Positions 59,101 through 63,700 of a stretch of 64,000 nt of DNA are shown piece after piece. Within the stretch, counting starts at the first letter, position 1. Each line of letters begins with the position of its first letter. Origin of the DNA: Thamnaconus septentrionalis (taxonomy: Eukaryota > Chordata > Actinopteri > Tetraodontiformes > Monacanthidae); assembly GCA_009823395.1 (NCBI GenBank), contig CM020509.1, forward strand, positions 18,582,501 to 18,646,500, read 5' to 3'. The translations under genes were made by a program, and so were the position numbers. The notes under the pieces were generated by a model. That model worked only from the letters and a program-made list of their open reading frames with translations, did not search any database and was not told the DNA's origin.

Positions 59101-60710
59101 ATGCTACTTTACTGCAGTAATTAGTGAATTACAGCCCCTGTCAATACTAGCGTTTGCACTGAATTGTAACACTTTCACTTATCACTTATCAACTGTGTTA
59201 TTTAGGGAATATTAATTCGATATTTAAGTTGTAAGAAATCTGTTTAAGGTATTTAACTGTGATAAACATTGCATATAACCTTTAAATCATAAATTAATAT
59301 ACCTCTATGTAAGAATATACATAGAGTAAGGGTCTTGCTCCTGGTTCTTGCCATCTTGCACCGCCATATTTCTAAGGAAGCCCAGTGTGGACAATTCAAC
59401 CCACCTGACAGTATGTTTCATAACTAGGGTGATTGTTGGAGCTTCAAATAAACCATTGAAAAAGAAGGTGGATGAGGTATCCAGGTTTGGGGGCGCAGGC
59501 CACTGTAGCTGACTGGCAAGCTCAGGAGGGGGAGGGAGAGTGAAAGACGCTGCAGTCTAAAATGTAACTATGCGGTTACATTTGTCGTGGTTTCTTCTTC
59601 AAAATCTCCAAATATTACACAATTTAAGATCAAAACGTCTACAGAGACATTGAGCCGTGGCAAAACTGACGACACACTTCATCGAGAACTGCTACGGCAC
59701 GTCTTGGTGCGACTCCAAATTGCCTCTCGAGCAATTTGCATATTCACATAAATGCTGCTGGGAAGCATCAAGAGTTTTTTTTTTTTTTTTCTTGTTCTTG
59801 CTGCTTTTGTCTCATTCACTTTAAGCTGCTTTGCCTGAGCTGACTCGTACTGCACTTTGCCCCATTGTCATTATTTTTTTCAATGCACAATATAAATTAA
59901 TTTGCCATTGACAATTAACAAAAAACAAAACAAAACATTTTTTTCAGACGTGCACATGTCGAGAGACACTCCTATTAGCGTCTCAATTTACACTTTATCC
60001 TCATAATCCTATTCACGTTTTCTTCCTAATGCACTTCATGATATTAGAGTGATGTAATGATGTTTAACTACTATGCAACACCACTGCAGCTGGGGGCATT
60101 CATTCTGTTTAAATAGAGGACATTAATCTTGCTGTAGCACCACAGGCGTACGTTTACTCCAGAATTCTCTCGCTCGCACTATTAGTATTCTCTGGAAAAA
60201 ACCCTGATTGCCTCTTAGTGTCTCGCCTTCAATGGATGGTGTTGTTTCCTCATGAATATTAAGTCACATTGTAATTTCCTACTCCAGGCCAGTCTGTAAA
60301 GTCTTGGCCAAGTAGGATGAATAGGTTGTTTTTTAAAAGCCTCAACCTGAAAGCTCGCAGAATCCTTGATTTTCCCCTCAAAAAACAAATGTACATCCAA
60401 ATACACAAATTACTGTTCACTGGGTTTTTCCAACCTTGGCTTCACTTGAAACTCTTTTTTTTTCCTTCCCTCGCCAGCACCAGCCCCGCTCACAAGTACT
60501 ACCTGGCCATGGACCCGATGGGGGAGGTTCTCTACGTGTCGGACACCACCAGCCGGAGAGTTTACCGCGTGCGGACCCTCGGCCAGCCCAAAGATCCGTC
60601 TCGCAACCTGGAAGTGGTGGCCGGCACCGGCGAGCAGTGTCTCCCCTTCGACCAGAGCCACTGCGGCGAGGGCAGGAAGGCCACGGAGGCTGCGCTCAAC
60701 AACCCGCGAG
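3620..60710 (+). CDS. tenm1: Teneurin-1, partial: extracellular stalk to NHL propeller, 17 exons
   Basis: Teneurins are large single-pass type II membrane proteins, expressed mainly on neurons, that adhere across synapses to other teneurins and to latrophilins. Joining 3620-3793, 16261-16463, 18791-18998, 23935-24036, 26468-26662, 28505-28705, 31785-31970, 32202-32231, 32386-32532, 39095-39371, 40791-40910, 41036-41297, 42284-42569, 50967-51110, 51992-52244, 53126-53146 and 60478-60710 gives one frame with no stop (1,014 codons plus one base). All junctions are GT-AG. Family members are about 2,700-2,800 residues, so roughly 37% is present. The paralog call rests on residues that I recall as typical of vertebrate TENM1: PLPACQEQC in EGF5, [14 protein letters not shown] in the FN-plug, ALASGPDGS and DFNFVRR in the propeller, and [10 protein letters not shown]. 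The other paralogs usually have WDKTD, DFNY(I/V)RR and FDEARC or FDDTRC. Being another teneurin paralog is the main alternative. Confidence 0.85.
5211..5749. mobile_element. Degenerate Harbinger-like DNA transposon fragment
   Basis: The left end has TGTGTTTACACTGACACAAA. The right end, reverse complemented, reads like ATGTTTATATGCGCACATTT, giving imperfect terminal inverted repeats. Inside are repeated AATCAGA / ATCCGAT words typical of fish elements with 'TTTACATGCAC' ends. At about 5490-5555 a short plus-strand frame reads [19 protein letters not shown], which resembles a Myb/SANT-like DNA-binding domain of a Harbinger-type transposon. The superfamily call and boundaries are inferences. No transposase is intact. 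Confidence 0.5.
8263..8282. repeat. (CA)n microsatellite
   Basis: About ten CA dinucleotides within intron 1. No function is visible. Confidence 0.9.
9001..9084. repeat. Interrupted (GA)n microsatellite
   Basis: Two GA runs separated by GCGAAG, together about 80 nt, inside intron 1. Confidence 0.95.
9237..9260. repeat. (CA)n microsatellite
   Basis: About twelve CA dinucleotides in intron 1. No function is visible. Confidence 0.93.
10422..10454. repeat. (GA)n microsatellite
   Basis: About sixteen GA dinucleotides in intron 1, next to a unique stretch rich in TTAATT words. Confidence 0.95.
11309..11340. repeat. Poly-T run, 32 nt
   Basis: An uninterrupted thymine run. It could be the reverse-strand tail of a degenerated retroposon, but no body could be recognised beside it. 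Confidence 0.9.
12167..12735 (+). repeat. Long purine-rich (GGA/GAA) block
   Basis: About 570 nt are nearly all purines on the plus strand, with GGA and GAA triplets dominating and only scattered T or C. It starts with an almost pure (GGA)n stretch (12174-12220) and drifts into degenerate copies. Apparent proteins of 100-240 residues on both strands here are low-complexity translations of the repeat (Glu/Gly/Arg or Ser/Pro/Leu), not genes. Such mirror-type polypurine tracts can form triplexes. Confidence 0.95.
15864..16222 (+). repeat. Two direct copies of a fish repeat block before exon 2
   Basis: GGCTGCAGTAC at 15864 and at 16139 each begin a block that continues with a CCACTRG word, then a TATTGGMAGTCTGGTRTCCAG core (about 15914-15935 and 16184-16204). 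The copies are about 275 nt apart and imperfect. The second ends some 40 nt before the exon 2 acceptor. The core is familiar from dispersed fish repeats, and the class (SINE or other) is not decided. Confidence 0.5.
16261..16463 (+). CDS. tenm1: tenm1 exon 2 of window: membrane-proximal ectodomain
   Basis: 203 nt, residues 59-126, from phase 1 to phase 0. Reads [16 protein letters not shown], then [16 protein letters not shown] and [16 protein letters not shown], a strongly conserved block N-terminal to the EGF repeats in vertebrate teneurins. The RGRAID and IPPGLFWRF wording fits teneurin-1. FNLSLS gives a potential N-glycosylation site. The acceptor is CTACAG and the donor CAG-GTAAAT. Confidence 0.92.
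16464..18790 (+). other. Intron 2 (2.3 kb)
   Basis: AT-rich with short CA runs (17080-17111, 18040-18058) and an A/T-rich unique core. No mobile element with clear ends and no convincing second gene. Confidence 0.85.
18791..18998 (+). CDS. tenm1: tenm1 exon 3 of window: segment before EGF1
   Basis: 208 nt, residues 127-195, from phase 0 to phase 1. Opens [14 protein letters not shown] and contains [18 protein letters not shown] and [15 protein letters not shown], matching the conserved beta-rich region that precedes the first EGF repeat in teneurins. The middle part ([13 protein letters not shown]) aligns to a variable loop. The donor is ATAG-GTGAGA. Confidence 0.92.
20510..20547. repeat. 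Perfect 16-bp inverted repeat, 6-nt loop
   Basis: The arm GGATTGGCTAAACTGG at 20510-20525 and its exact reverse complement at 20532-20547 flank AGCAAA. Each arm contains an ATTGG/CCAAT box. A third ATTGG follows at about 20555. It could be a small cruciform or hairpin, the remains of a foldback element, or a paired CCAAT regulatory site. Confidence 0.9.
21704..21717. promoter_or_regulatory. 14-bp AT-rich palindrome, candidate homeodomain/POU site
   Basis: AATTATGCATAATT is self-complementary and sits in CCATTAATTATGCATAATTG, combining TAAT cores with an ATGCAT centre. Its role is not shown by the sequence. It is listed as a candidate intronic regulatory site only. Confidence 0.25.
23905..23930 (+). 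promoter_or_regulatory. (GT)13 run abutting exon 4 acceptor
   Basis: Thirteen GT units are followed immediately by GCAG and exon 4. There is no pyrimidine tract next to this AG. The nearest pyrimidine-rich stretch is about 23845-23882. UG repeats in pre-mRNA are known binding sites for TDP-43 and CELF proteins and, beside the CFTR exon 9 acceptor, promote skipping. Confidence 0.6.
23935..24036 (+). CDS. tenm1: tenm1 exon 4 of window: EGF1
   Basis: 102 nt, residues 196-229, phase 1-1. Encodes [19 protein letters not shown] and [14 protein letters not shown], a complete six-cysteine EGF-like repeat, the first of the eight in teneurins. Because the exon is symmetric and holds just this module, skipping would remove EGF1 without shifting the frame. 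Its acceptor is unusual, with a (GT)13 run instead of pyrimidines. Confidence 0.93.
24271..24680. mobile_element. Nonautonomous hAT element with 8-bp target duplication
   Basis: The left end CAGTGGTTCTCAACTGGTGG (24271-24290) matches the reverse complement of the right end, CAGTGTTTCTCAACTGGTGG (24661-24680), in 19 of 20 bases. CAGTGGTTCTCAA is the classic hAT/Charlie-type terminus. Flanks CACTATAC and CACTACAG agree in six of eight positions, fitting the 8-bp target site duplication of hAT elements. There is no coding capacity. The interior is swollen by a TA/TG microsatellite and a poly-T run. Confidence 0.85.
24430..24590. repeat. Compound (TA)/(TG)22/(TA) microsatellite
   Basis: TATACA-type repeats flank an uninterrupted TG run (about 24462-24507), followed by (TA)n. 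It lies inside the hAT element. Alternating purine-pyrimidine tracts like this can adopt Z-DNA or cruciform structures. Confidence 0.93.
26468..26662 (+). CDS. tenm1: tenm1 exon 5 of window: EGF2 and EGF3
   Basis: 195 nt, residues 230-294, phase 1-1. EGF2 reads [20 protein letters not shown] and has only five cysteines, because Tyr242 stands where the third would be. EGF3 ([20 protein letters not shown]) has all six. An odd cysteine in EGF2 is a conserved teneurin feature that allows covalent dimerisation in cis, and it is kept here. The acceptor is CTCGCAG and the donor CAGG-GTAAAG. Confidence 0.94.
26663..28504 (+). other. Intron 5 (1.8 kb)
   Basis: AT-rich, with a TTAA-flanked MITE (27498-27817) and a poly-A run (27835-27851). 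A C-rich, pyrimidine-rich run precedes the next exon. No second gene. Confidence 0.85.
27498..27817. mobile_element. TTAA-flanked MITE, copy 1
   Basis: The left end TTAAGGAACTGTGTAACATT and the right end, reverse complemented to start TTAAAGG and continue GTGTGTAAGATTAAG, form imperfect inverted repeats. Both continue into matching CATCTATTATGG and CATCTAATGG words. The ends match the 'AAGGTCCAGTGTGTAAnATTT' terminus seen intact at 63592. No coding capacity. Confidence 0.65.
28505..28705 (+). CDS. tenm1: tenm1 exon 6 of window: EGF4 and EGF5
   Basis: 201 nt, residues 295-361, phase 1-1. EGF4 ([20 protein letters not shown]) has six cysteines. EGF5 ([18 protein letters not shown], then [12 protein letters not shown]) has five, with Tyr341 in place of the third, the second conserved odd-cysteine repeat used for teneurin dimerisation. 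PLPACQEQC is a teneurin-1-like signature. NWT is a potential N-glycosylation site. Confidence 0.94.
30553..30596. repeat. (CT)n microsatellite
   Basis: About 21 CT dinucleotides in intron 6, not adjacent to an exon. Confidence 0.95.
31525..31770 (+). repeat. About 245-nt pyrimidine tract before exon 7
   Basis: Almost uninterrupted C/T on the plus strand, built from TTC, CTT and CCT triplets, ending some 15 nt before the exon 7 acceptor CCTGCAG. It is far longer than an ordinary polypyrimidine tract and offers many PTB-type sites. The long low-complexity frames it creates on both strands are not genes. Confidence 0.95.
31785..31970 (+). CDS. tenm1: tenm1 exon 7 of window: EGF6 and EGF7
   Basis: 186 nt, residues 362-423, phase 1-1. 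EGF6 reads [20 protein letters not shown] and EGF7 reads [20 protein letters not shown], then [11 protein letters not shown]. Each has six cysteines. The exon ends at the point where the first alternative insert of teneurins is added. The donor CG-GTGAGC runs directly into an AGC triplet repeat. Confidence 0.94.
31974..32003 (+). repeat. (AGC)10 triplet repeat at the exon 7 donor
   Basis: Ten AGC units begin four bases into intron 7, overlapping the end of the 5' splice site. CAG/CTG repeats are length-unstable. Read through, they would add a Gln run and then reach a stop (about 32045). Confidence 0.95.
32202..32231 (+). CDS. tenm1: tenm1 microexon A (30 nt), linker between EGF7 and EGF8
   Basis: 30 nt, residues 424-433 ([10 protein letters not shown]), phase 1-1, between introns of 231 and 154 nt. 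It lies where vertebrate teneurins carry a 9-residue alternative insert (xHYLDxxVx type). The core LD-VVK resembles it but is one residue longer. Skipping joins NI directly to DGCPGLC in frame. A (CT)n run of about 30 nt lies just before its CCCGCAG acceptor, a typical setting for PTB-repressed neuronal microexons. Donor G-GTACTT. Coding status is inferred from phase, position and similarity. Confidence 0.85.
32386..32532 (+). CDS. tenm1: tenm1 exon 9 of window: EGF8 and start of Cys-rich module
   Basis: 147 nt, residues 434-482, phase 1-1. EGF8 reads [19 protein letters not shown], then [14 protein letters not shown], with six cysteines. It continues [15 protein letters not shown], the first half of the acidic DNDGDG motif of the Cys-rich module, completed by exon 10. 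The acceptor is TTTCAG and the donor GAG-GTGACA. Confidence 0.94.
33120..33216. repeat. GATA/GACA/CATA tetranucleotide array
   Basis: A degenerate array of GATA, GACA and CATA units in intron 9. Confidence 0.9.
36378..36680 (-). mobile_element. 3' end of a non-LTR retrotransposon (LINE relic)
   Basis: On the minus strand, 36662-36561 encodes a short frame ending at a stop, with [14 protein letters not shown] near its end. This is the 'FIP.A...LN' tail found at the C-terminus of L2/CR1/Rex-type reverse transcriptase proteins. About 150 nt further on in the same orientation comes an (ATTCT)n tail (36378-36413). The order, coding end then short tandem tail, fits a 5'-truncated LINE insertion. 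The clade is not resolved. Confidence 0.65.
38812..38895. repeat. Dispersed fish repeat end
   Basis: CAGT repeats are followed by CTTTTATTTGTAAAGAGCTA and AATCACAACCAAAGGCG, then CGCG-containing words. This resembles the common teleost 'TTTATTTGTATAGCGC...AAATCACAAC' retroposon end. Boundaries and class are uncertain. Confidence 0.45.
39095..39371 (+). CDS. tenm1: tenm1 exon 10 of window: Cys-rich module and linker with Ser tract
   Basis: 277 nt, residues 483-574, from phase 1 to phase 2. [17 protein letters not shown] and [18 protein letters not shown] complete the Cys-rich module. A tract of 18 Ser and 2 Pro residues follows (522-541, bases 39211-39270, mostly TCC codons). Then comes [17 protein letters not shown], which aligns to the conserved FYDRIKFLIGxDSTH segment. 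The tract sits where other vertebrate teneurins have a short, non-repetitive loop. Exon boundaries and frame are unaffected, so this is an in-frame expansion. Confidence 0.92.
39211..39270 (+). repeat. tenm1: Coding (TCC)n repeat, 20 codons
   Basis: Mainly TCC with TCA, TCG and CCC variants, within exon 10. It encodes six Ser, Pro, two Ser, Pro, then ten Ser. Confidence 0.95.
39372..40790 (+). other. Intron 10 (1.4 kb)
   Basis: Contains a CAC triplet run (39604-39621), a G-rich segment near 39885-39920 and a CA run (40351-40368). Nothing else is recognised. Confidence 0.85.
40791..40910 (+). CDS. tenm1: tenm1 exon 11 of window: first half of TTR-like domain
   Basis: 120 nt, residues 575-614, phase 2-2. 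Reads [20 protein letters not shown], then [19 protein letters not shown]. This is the start of the transthyretin-like (carboxypeptidase-regulatory-like) beta-sandwich. NIT is a potential N-glycosylation site conserved in the family. The intron after it is only 125 nt. Confidence 0.93.
41036..41297 (+). CDS. tenm1: tenm1 exon 12 of window: TTR-like domain end, FN-plug start
   Basis: 262 nt, residues 615-702, from phase 2 to phase 0. Reads [20 protein letters not shown], then [18 protein letters not shown], and later [20 protein letters not shown] and [12 protein letters not shown]. The family motif WLPWNxF is WTPNNNF here (residues 643-649), and the usual GG(I/A)S is GAMS. CDI and the single Cys before EEKGP are conserved. 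A minus-strand open frame across this exon is a shadow. Confidence 0.93.
41298..42283 (+). other. Intron 12 (1.0 kb)
   Basis: Contains a short CTTTATTG retroposon-tail-like fragment (about 41955-42010) and an uninterrupted (ATT)n array (42058-42127). Nothing else is recognised. Confidence 0.85.
42058..42127. repeat. (ATT)23 microsatellite
   Basis: About 70 nt of uninterrupted ATT triplets in intron 12. Confidence 0.96.
42284..42569 (+). CDS. tenm1: tenm1 exon 13 of window: FN-plug region
   Basis: 286 nt, residues 703-797, from phase 0 to phase 1. Reads [20 protein letters not shown], then [20 protein letters not shown], and [18 protein letters not shown] at the end. It belongs to the fibronectin-plug domain that seals the bottom of the YD barrel. 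WNKTD...VWGL is teneurin-1-like and carries a potential N-glycosylation site. Between LLT and KVHV it has a Pro/Ser/Leu/Gly-rich stretch (about residues 737-751) that is some seven residues longer than in TENM1 as I recall it. Confidence 0.93.
43541..43633. repeat. Imperfect 35-bp inverted repeat with hammerhead-like core
   Basis: Arms 43541-43575 and 43599-43633 pair at 31 of 35 positions around a 23-nt spacer. Within it TTGAAGA (43580) is followed by GGCGG-AAGCT-CCGCC and GAAAC (43603), an arrangement like CUGANGA, stem II, GAAAC of the hammerhead ribozymes carried by Penelope-like elements. The first core base is U, not C, so catalysis is unlikely. Probably the terminal part of a retroelement. 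Confidence 0.45.
44510..44905. repeat. GC-rich minisatellite, partly 105-bp higher-order repeat
   Basis: Degenerate short units of the type TGCCGACGCC / CGACACCTG alternate throughout. Longer landmarks recur: GGAATCCTGGCAACC at 44643 and 44748 (105 bp apart), a variant at about 44819, and CGCCCCTTGACACCTGTTGA at about 44617 and 44721. The open frame it creates on the minus strand (44910-44503) is repetitive and not supported as a gene. Confidence 0.85.
45515..45725 (+). repeat. Pyrimidine-rich block with (CTTT)n
   Basis: Over 200 nt dominated by C and T, starting with a CTTT run (45525-45555). Not adjacent to an exon. Confidence 0.85.
48425..48485 (+). repeat. Retroposon tail 'CTTTATTGATCCCC' type
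   Basis: GCGCTTTATTGATCCCCACA followed by GGGGGACC matches the short block commonly found at ends of fish non-LTR elements. No body is recognisable on either side. Confidence 0.45.
49713..50357. mobile_element. MITE with 17-bp terminal inverted repeats
   Basis: The left end AAGCCACGTTCAGACTG (49713-49729) and the reverse complement of the right end (50341-50357), AAGCTGCGTTCAGACTG, match in 15 of 17. Subterminal ATCCGATTTT words at both ends are also inverted (49740 and about 50296). Similar AATCCGATTT words recur inside. It is about 645 bp with no transposase. Superfamily unknown, and no clear target duplication was found. Confidence 0.75.
50967..51110 (+). CDS. tenm1: tenm1 exon 14 of window: FN-plug end
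   Basis: 144 nt, residues 798-845, phase 1-1. Reads [20 protein letters not shown], then [20 protein letters not shown], nearly invariant family motifs ([19 protein letters not shown]). The acceptor is CTTCAG and the donor AGCG-GTGAGA. Confidence 0.94.
51111..51991 (+). other. Intron 14 (0.9 kb)
   Basis: AT-rich with poly-A and poly-T runs. Nothing recognisable. Confidence 0.85.
51992..52244 (+). CDS. tenm1: tenm1 exon 15 of window: start of NHL beta-propeller
   Basis: 253 nt, residues 846-929, from phase 1 to phase 2. Reads [20 protein letters not shown], then [18 protein letters not shown], and [20 protein letters not shown] with [10 protein letters not shown]. The last is the first NHL repeat of the six-bladed propeller that mediates adhesion. 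Two cysteines are spaced CxxxC (CGPGC), where human teneurins as recalled have CxxC. The exon ends in CTGAA-GTGAGT, leaving two bases that are completed either by microexon B or by exon 17. Confidence 0.94.
52245..53125 (+). other. Intron 15 (0.9 kb)
   Basis: Has a (TCC)n run (52337-52375) shortly after the donor and otherwise unique sequence. Its 3' end carries TGC-rich and CT-rich sequence before microexon B. Confidence 0.85.
53126..53146 (+). CDS. tenm1: tenm1 microexon B (21 nt), beta-propeller insert
   Basis: 21 nt, phase 2-2, with acceptor TTATCAG and donor CAG-GTGAGT. Included, the junction reads LELKNRDTRHSTSPAHK. Skipped, it reads LELNTSPAHK. Both are in frame. The included form matches the 'RNKDFRHS' or 'NKDTRH' 7-residue insert of other vertebrate teneurins, and the skipped form matches canonical TENM1. 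The propeller insert is known to change teneurin homophilic and latrophilin binding. CT-rich DNA and TGC words (TGCTCGCTCGCTGGC, 53101-53115) lie just upstream, as at SRRM4-dependent neuronal microexons. Confidence 0.88.
55845..55950. mobile_element. Penelope-like terminal fragment with perfect 20-bp hairpin
   Basis: Contains GAAGGTTCTCAGTCATCCAG, then a perfect inverted repeat: 55893-55912 pairs with 55920-55939 around the loop AAGTCCA. The words 'TTCTCAGTCATCCAGG' and 'CAACAAGTCCAGTTGCC' recur in teleost Penelope-like element ends. The family call is from memory and unverified. The hairpin itself is certain. Confidence 0.55.
59186..59627 (+). mobile_element. TTAA-type MITE, copy 2
   Basis: From about 59312 to 59610 this is a clear homologue of 63713-64000 in the same orientation. 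Shared blocks include AAGAATATACATAGAGTAAG, GGTCTTGCTCCTGGTT, GAAGCCCAGTGTGGACAAT and TTTCTTCTTCAAAATCTC. Its right end (AATATTACACAATTTAA) is the inverted, decayed form of the terminus at 63592. The left boundary is approximate. Confidence 0.75.
60478..60710 (+). CDS. tenm1: tenm1 exon 17 of window: NHL propeller, second repeat
   Basis: 233 nt, residues 937-1014 plus the first base of the next codon, from phase 2 to phase 1. Reads [20 protein letters not shown], then [15 protein letters not shown], and [28 protein letters not shown] marks teneurin-1. The conserved CGDGGKA is CGEGRKA here. The exon ends NNPR plus G, so the following exon should begin with the rest of a Gly codon. That exon lies beyond the window. 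Confidence 0.94.
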
Positions 60711-63700
60711 GTATGGAAAATATGATATTATAACTCGCTTTGCATAGTCACAGCATTTCGCGCATCTCAAGAGAAACAGGTTCTGCAGGTCAGAAACAAT
60801 ATTGACGCTGGCAGGGGACTAATTTCATTAAAAGTCACTTGGATAAGGCAGGAATTGTCTCTGAGGCGTTTTGGCCTTTTGAATTGCATTTCCCCCGGAT
60901 TCATATTTTATTGAAATGGTAAGCCTGCTTGTACTGGGGATAAGATTTTCCCTCATGTGACAATGCTTTAATACCTTTACACTCTCAATATTCTATATTG
61001 GGCGCATCATCACATCTGAATTGATTAGGCTGGTTGCTCTTTTTTTAACCTTGGTTCGAAATCTGCTTGAGTAGAGATGAAGTTGGAGTAGGCTGTCAAT
61101 ATTGTCATGCGTGACATTTGAAGATTAACAGGTTTTTAAGCCTTTAGATTTTTAAGTGGCTTAAAGAATCAATCAATATTTTTCCTTTTTTGTGACCTGG
61201 ACACACCAGGAACTTAAAGCACCTTCAACAGAAAGAGCATCTGGTTGTGTTTTAGCAGTCAGAGTGCAAAGATCCGGAAACATGTTTGGTGATGCCTCCT
61301 GAATTTATTTGCTATATTTACAATTTCACACACATACTGTGTTGGCTTTCTGAAAGTCTCCCAAGACATGTTTGTGTTTATCTTATGCCTTATGTTGTGG
61401 TCCATTGTCGCTTCTGTGCGTGCGTTTGTGTGTGAGTGTGGGTGAGCCTCAGTGGATTGCAGTTGCATTCCTTATCAGTCGGTCCCGTCCTACAATAAGT
61501 TAATTCGACACAGACAGACCTGCGTAAAGCTAAAATCTGCATGGGGTCAAAGCCACAAAAGTTGGTTGTTCTGGTTTTTTTTGGGTTATAAGAGAAATAA
61601 CTTGAAATATCTCTTGACATTTCCAGCCCCAGACATTCAGAGAACTTCACTGAGGTAGAAAAAGGCGTGACCAATAAAGCTAACAGGCATGGCTGCAGTC
61701 CGCATGGCTTTTTTCCCTTTCTTTTTTTTGTGGACCTTGCCATTGTGCCTGCTGGCTCACGGTCATGGTTAGCCGGGAAACTTCAATGGAATGAGAACAT
61801 CATTACTCGAACTATTCTGACTATAACAAGTCAAAATGTCTGCTTTATGAAAAAGTCTATTGCAGACACAGTCCGCAGACTCCAGACCCATTTGTTTTGC
61901 ACCGGGAGCGGAAAAAAAATATATATCTTGACCGGTTCAAATGGCTTTCAAGTCACACAACGCTGCCGCGCACGCAGCCTGACCTTCGCTGAGTTCTGCC
62001 CTCAGAATGTGTCAGAACCTTCCTGTCTGGGCAAATACAAAGGAATTCCTCTCAAACGAGGAGTCGGTAGGAGATGTTGCATTTTTTAACACCTAACCTC
62101 AGCGGCCCCGATGTTAAGCTAAAGGGGGAGGGATGAAAAAAAAAAAAAATCACAACCAGAGATGTCTGCAGCGTGAGTTTTGCAGAGGAAGCAGGAGCCG
62201 TTCGACATCGGGCTGGTTGCAAATACCAGATGAAATATCCCCTTTGGAACCACGCTGCTGCACTCCCAGAAAAAGCTGATTGAAAATTCACAAATCCCCC
62301 TTTGAAGAGGTCAGTGTTGGGGAGGGATATATATATAAAAAAAAAGTTGTAACGTAAACTCCAAATCATTTTTTTCTTGTCAGAAATGTTAAAAGGAAAA
62401 AGAAAAAGAAAAAAAACCCTGAAAAATAAAAACTCTTGATGGAAGCAGAGAGAAACGCGCCCCTGGGTCAGTGCGTCTCCACCAAGCACATCGTTCAGTT
62501 GATGGGGCTCAAAGGGAAACCTGTTCCCAAGACGGAAAGCTTGCTGTGACCCTTCCAAGTGCCGCTCAGTTCCACTTCATCTGCAGACTGAAGACTTCAC
62601 ACTGCAGGAAGACGTCATAACCAATACATCAGTGGAGCAGGAAAAACTCCACATTATAGCGTTGCATAAAGGGAAATGCCTAAACTTAAAAAAAATAGCA
62701 ATAATGTAATGCACAAGTCATATGATGATGAAGTGGATATAAATCACATTTATATATGCATTACTCGAAAATATCGATTTGTCAAACATTAATAATAGTT
62801 TTTTATTATTATGCAGTTGAAGTCTCACTAATCCACAGCCACACAATGCAATCGTATTTTTCTCTTTCTTTGTACAAAAACATCACCCACTGTTTTCGCT
62901 CTTATAATAAAATACAGTTTTTTCGTGAGTTGACAGACGGCTCGGAAAACCCAACAAATATGGACGGCTCATATTGCGCCTGTCATTCAAAGTCATTTAA
63001 AGTAGATGAATATATTGCCGCGGTGCCAGCAAACAGTCGACGGAGCGTCGCCGTCGTCGCTGTGCAGACTCCTCAACTTGCGGCAGAGCCAGGTGACGTT
63101 AATGTGGCGTCGAACTGAAGCAGGTGTTATCTGAGGAAAACTGGCTGTATAAATCAGAAAAGAAAATACGATTGAGGACTAGTGCAGCCGACGTTAGCCC
63201 CCGCCGCAAAAACCAGCTAGCAGGAGATGCCGGCTGAAATGCCAATGCAGCCCAAGGACAAGTCCGTCCTCAACAAGTCACGTCTTTGATCGCCGGGTCT
63301 AAACACGCCGGCGTCCTTCAGCCAGATATCGCTGCTCCAATGCTGTGACTGTTTAAGGTCACCGCTGCTGAAAACTGCTGATGACTGATGAGCCGCTGGG
63401 ACACCGGGGTCTCACAACTCCGTGTGACTGAGTAAATGAAGCTGTGTTGACTTCCAGCGTTAAGTGCTTGGACTGTTTGAGAGGACTCGAATTAAAAGCA
63501 CTTTGATGTAGGAGTGCAGTTCACAAGGAAAAGCTGATCAAAATTGCTCTGTAATATGCAGAAGCAAGCTTTTGGAAAATTTGCAGAGCTCTGTTAAAGG
63601 TCCAGTGTGTAATATTTGGCTTGATATATGATTTGTTTATATTGGTAAAAGCTTATTTTACTGCCTATAAAAGTGTATAATAGTTTTCCTACATTATGGT

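Larger units (their letters stand above)
53147..60477 (+). other. Intron 16 (7.3 kb)
   Basis: Mostly AT-rich unique DNA. It holds a CA run (53348-53368), TG/GACA runs near 53700-53750, a Penelope-like fragment with a perfect hairpin (55845-55950), poly-T runs and a MITE (59186-59627). Short frames around 58150-58900 are not convincing genes. Confidence 0.85.

Noticed and set aside
14143..59741. POU octamers (ATGCAAAT) at 14143, 17731 and, reversed, 53287 and 59734
   Set aside because: A few matches to an 8-bp word on two strands are expected by chance in 64 kb of partly AT-rich DNA. Not listed as sites.
62756..63118. 120-residue plus-strand open frame near the window end
   Set aside because: No recognisable domain and no splice or promoter context. 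It lies inside intron 17 and looks like a chance frame.
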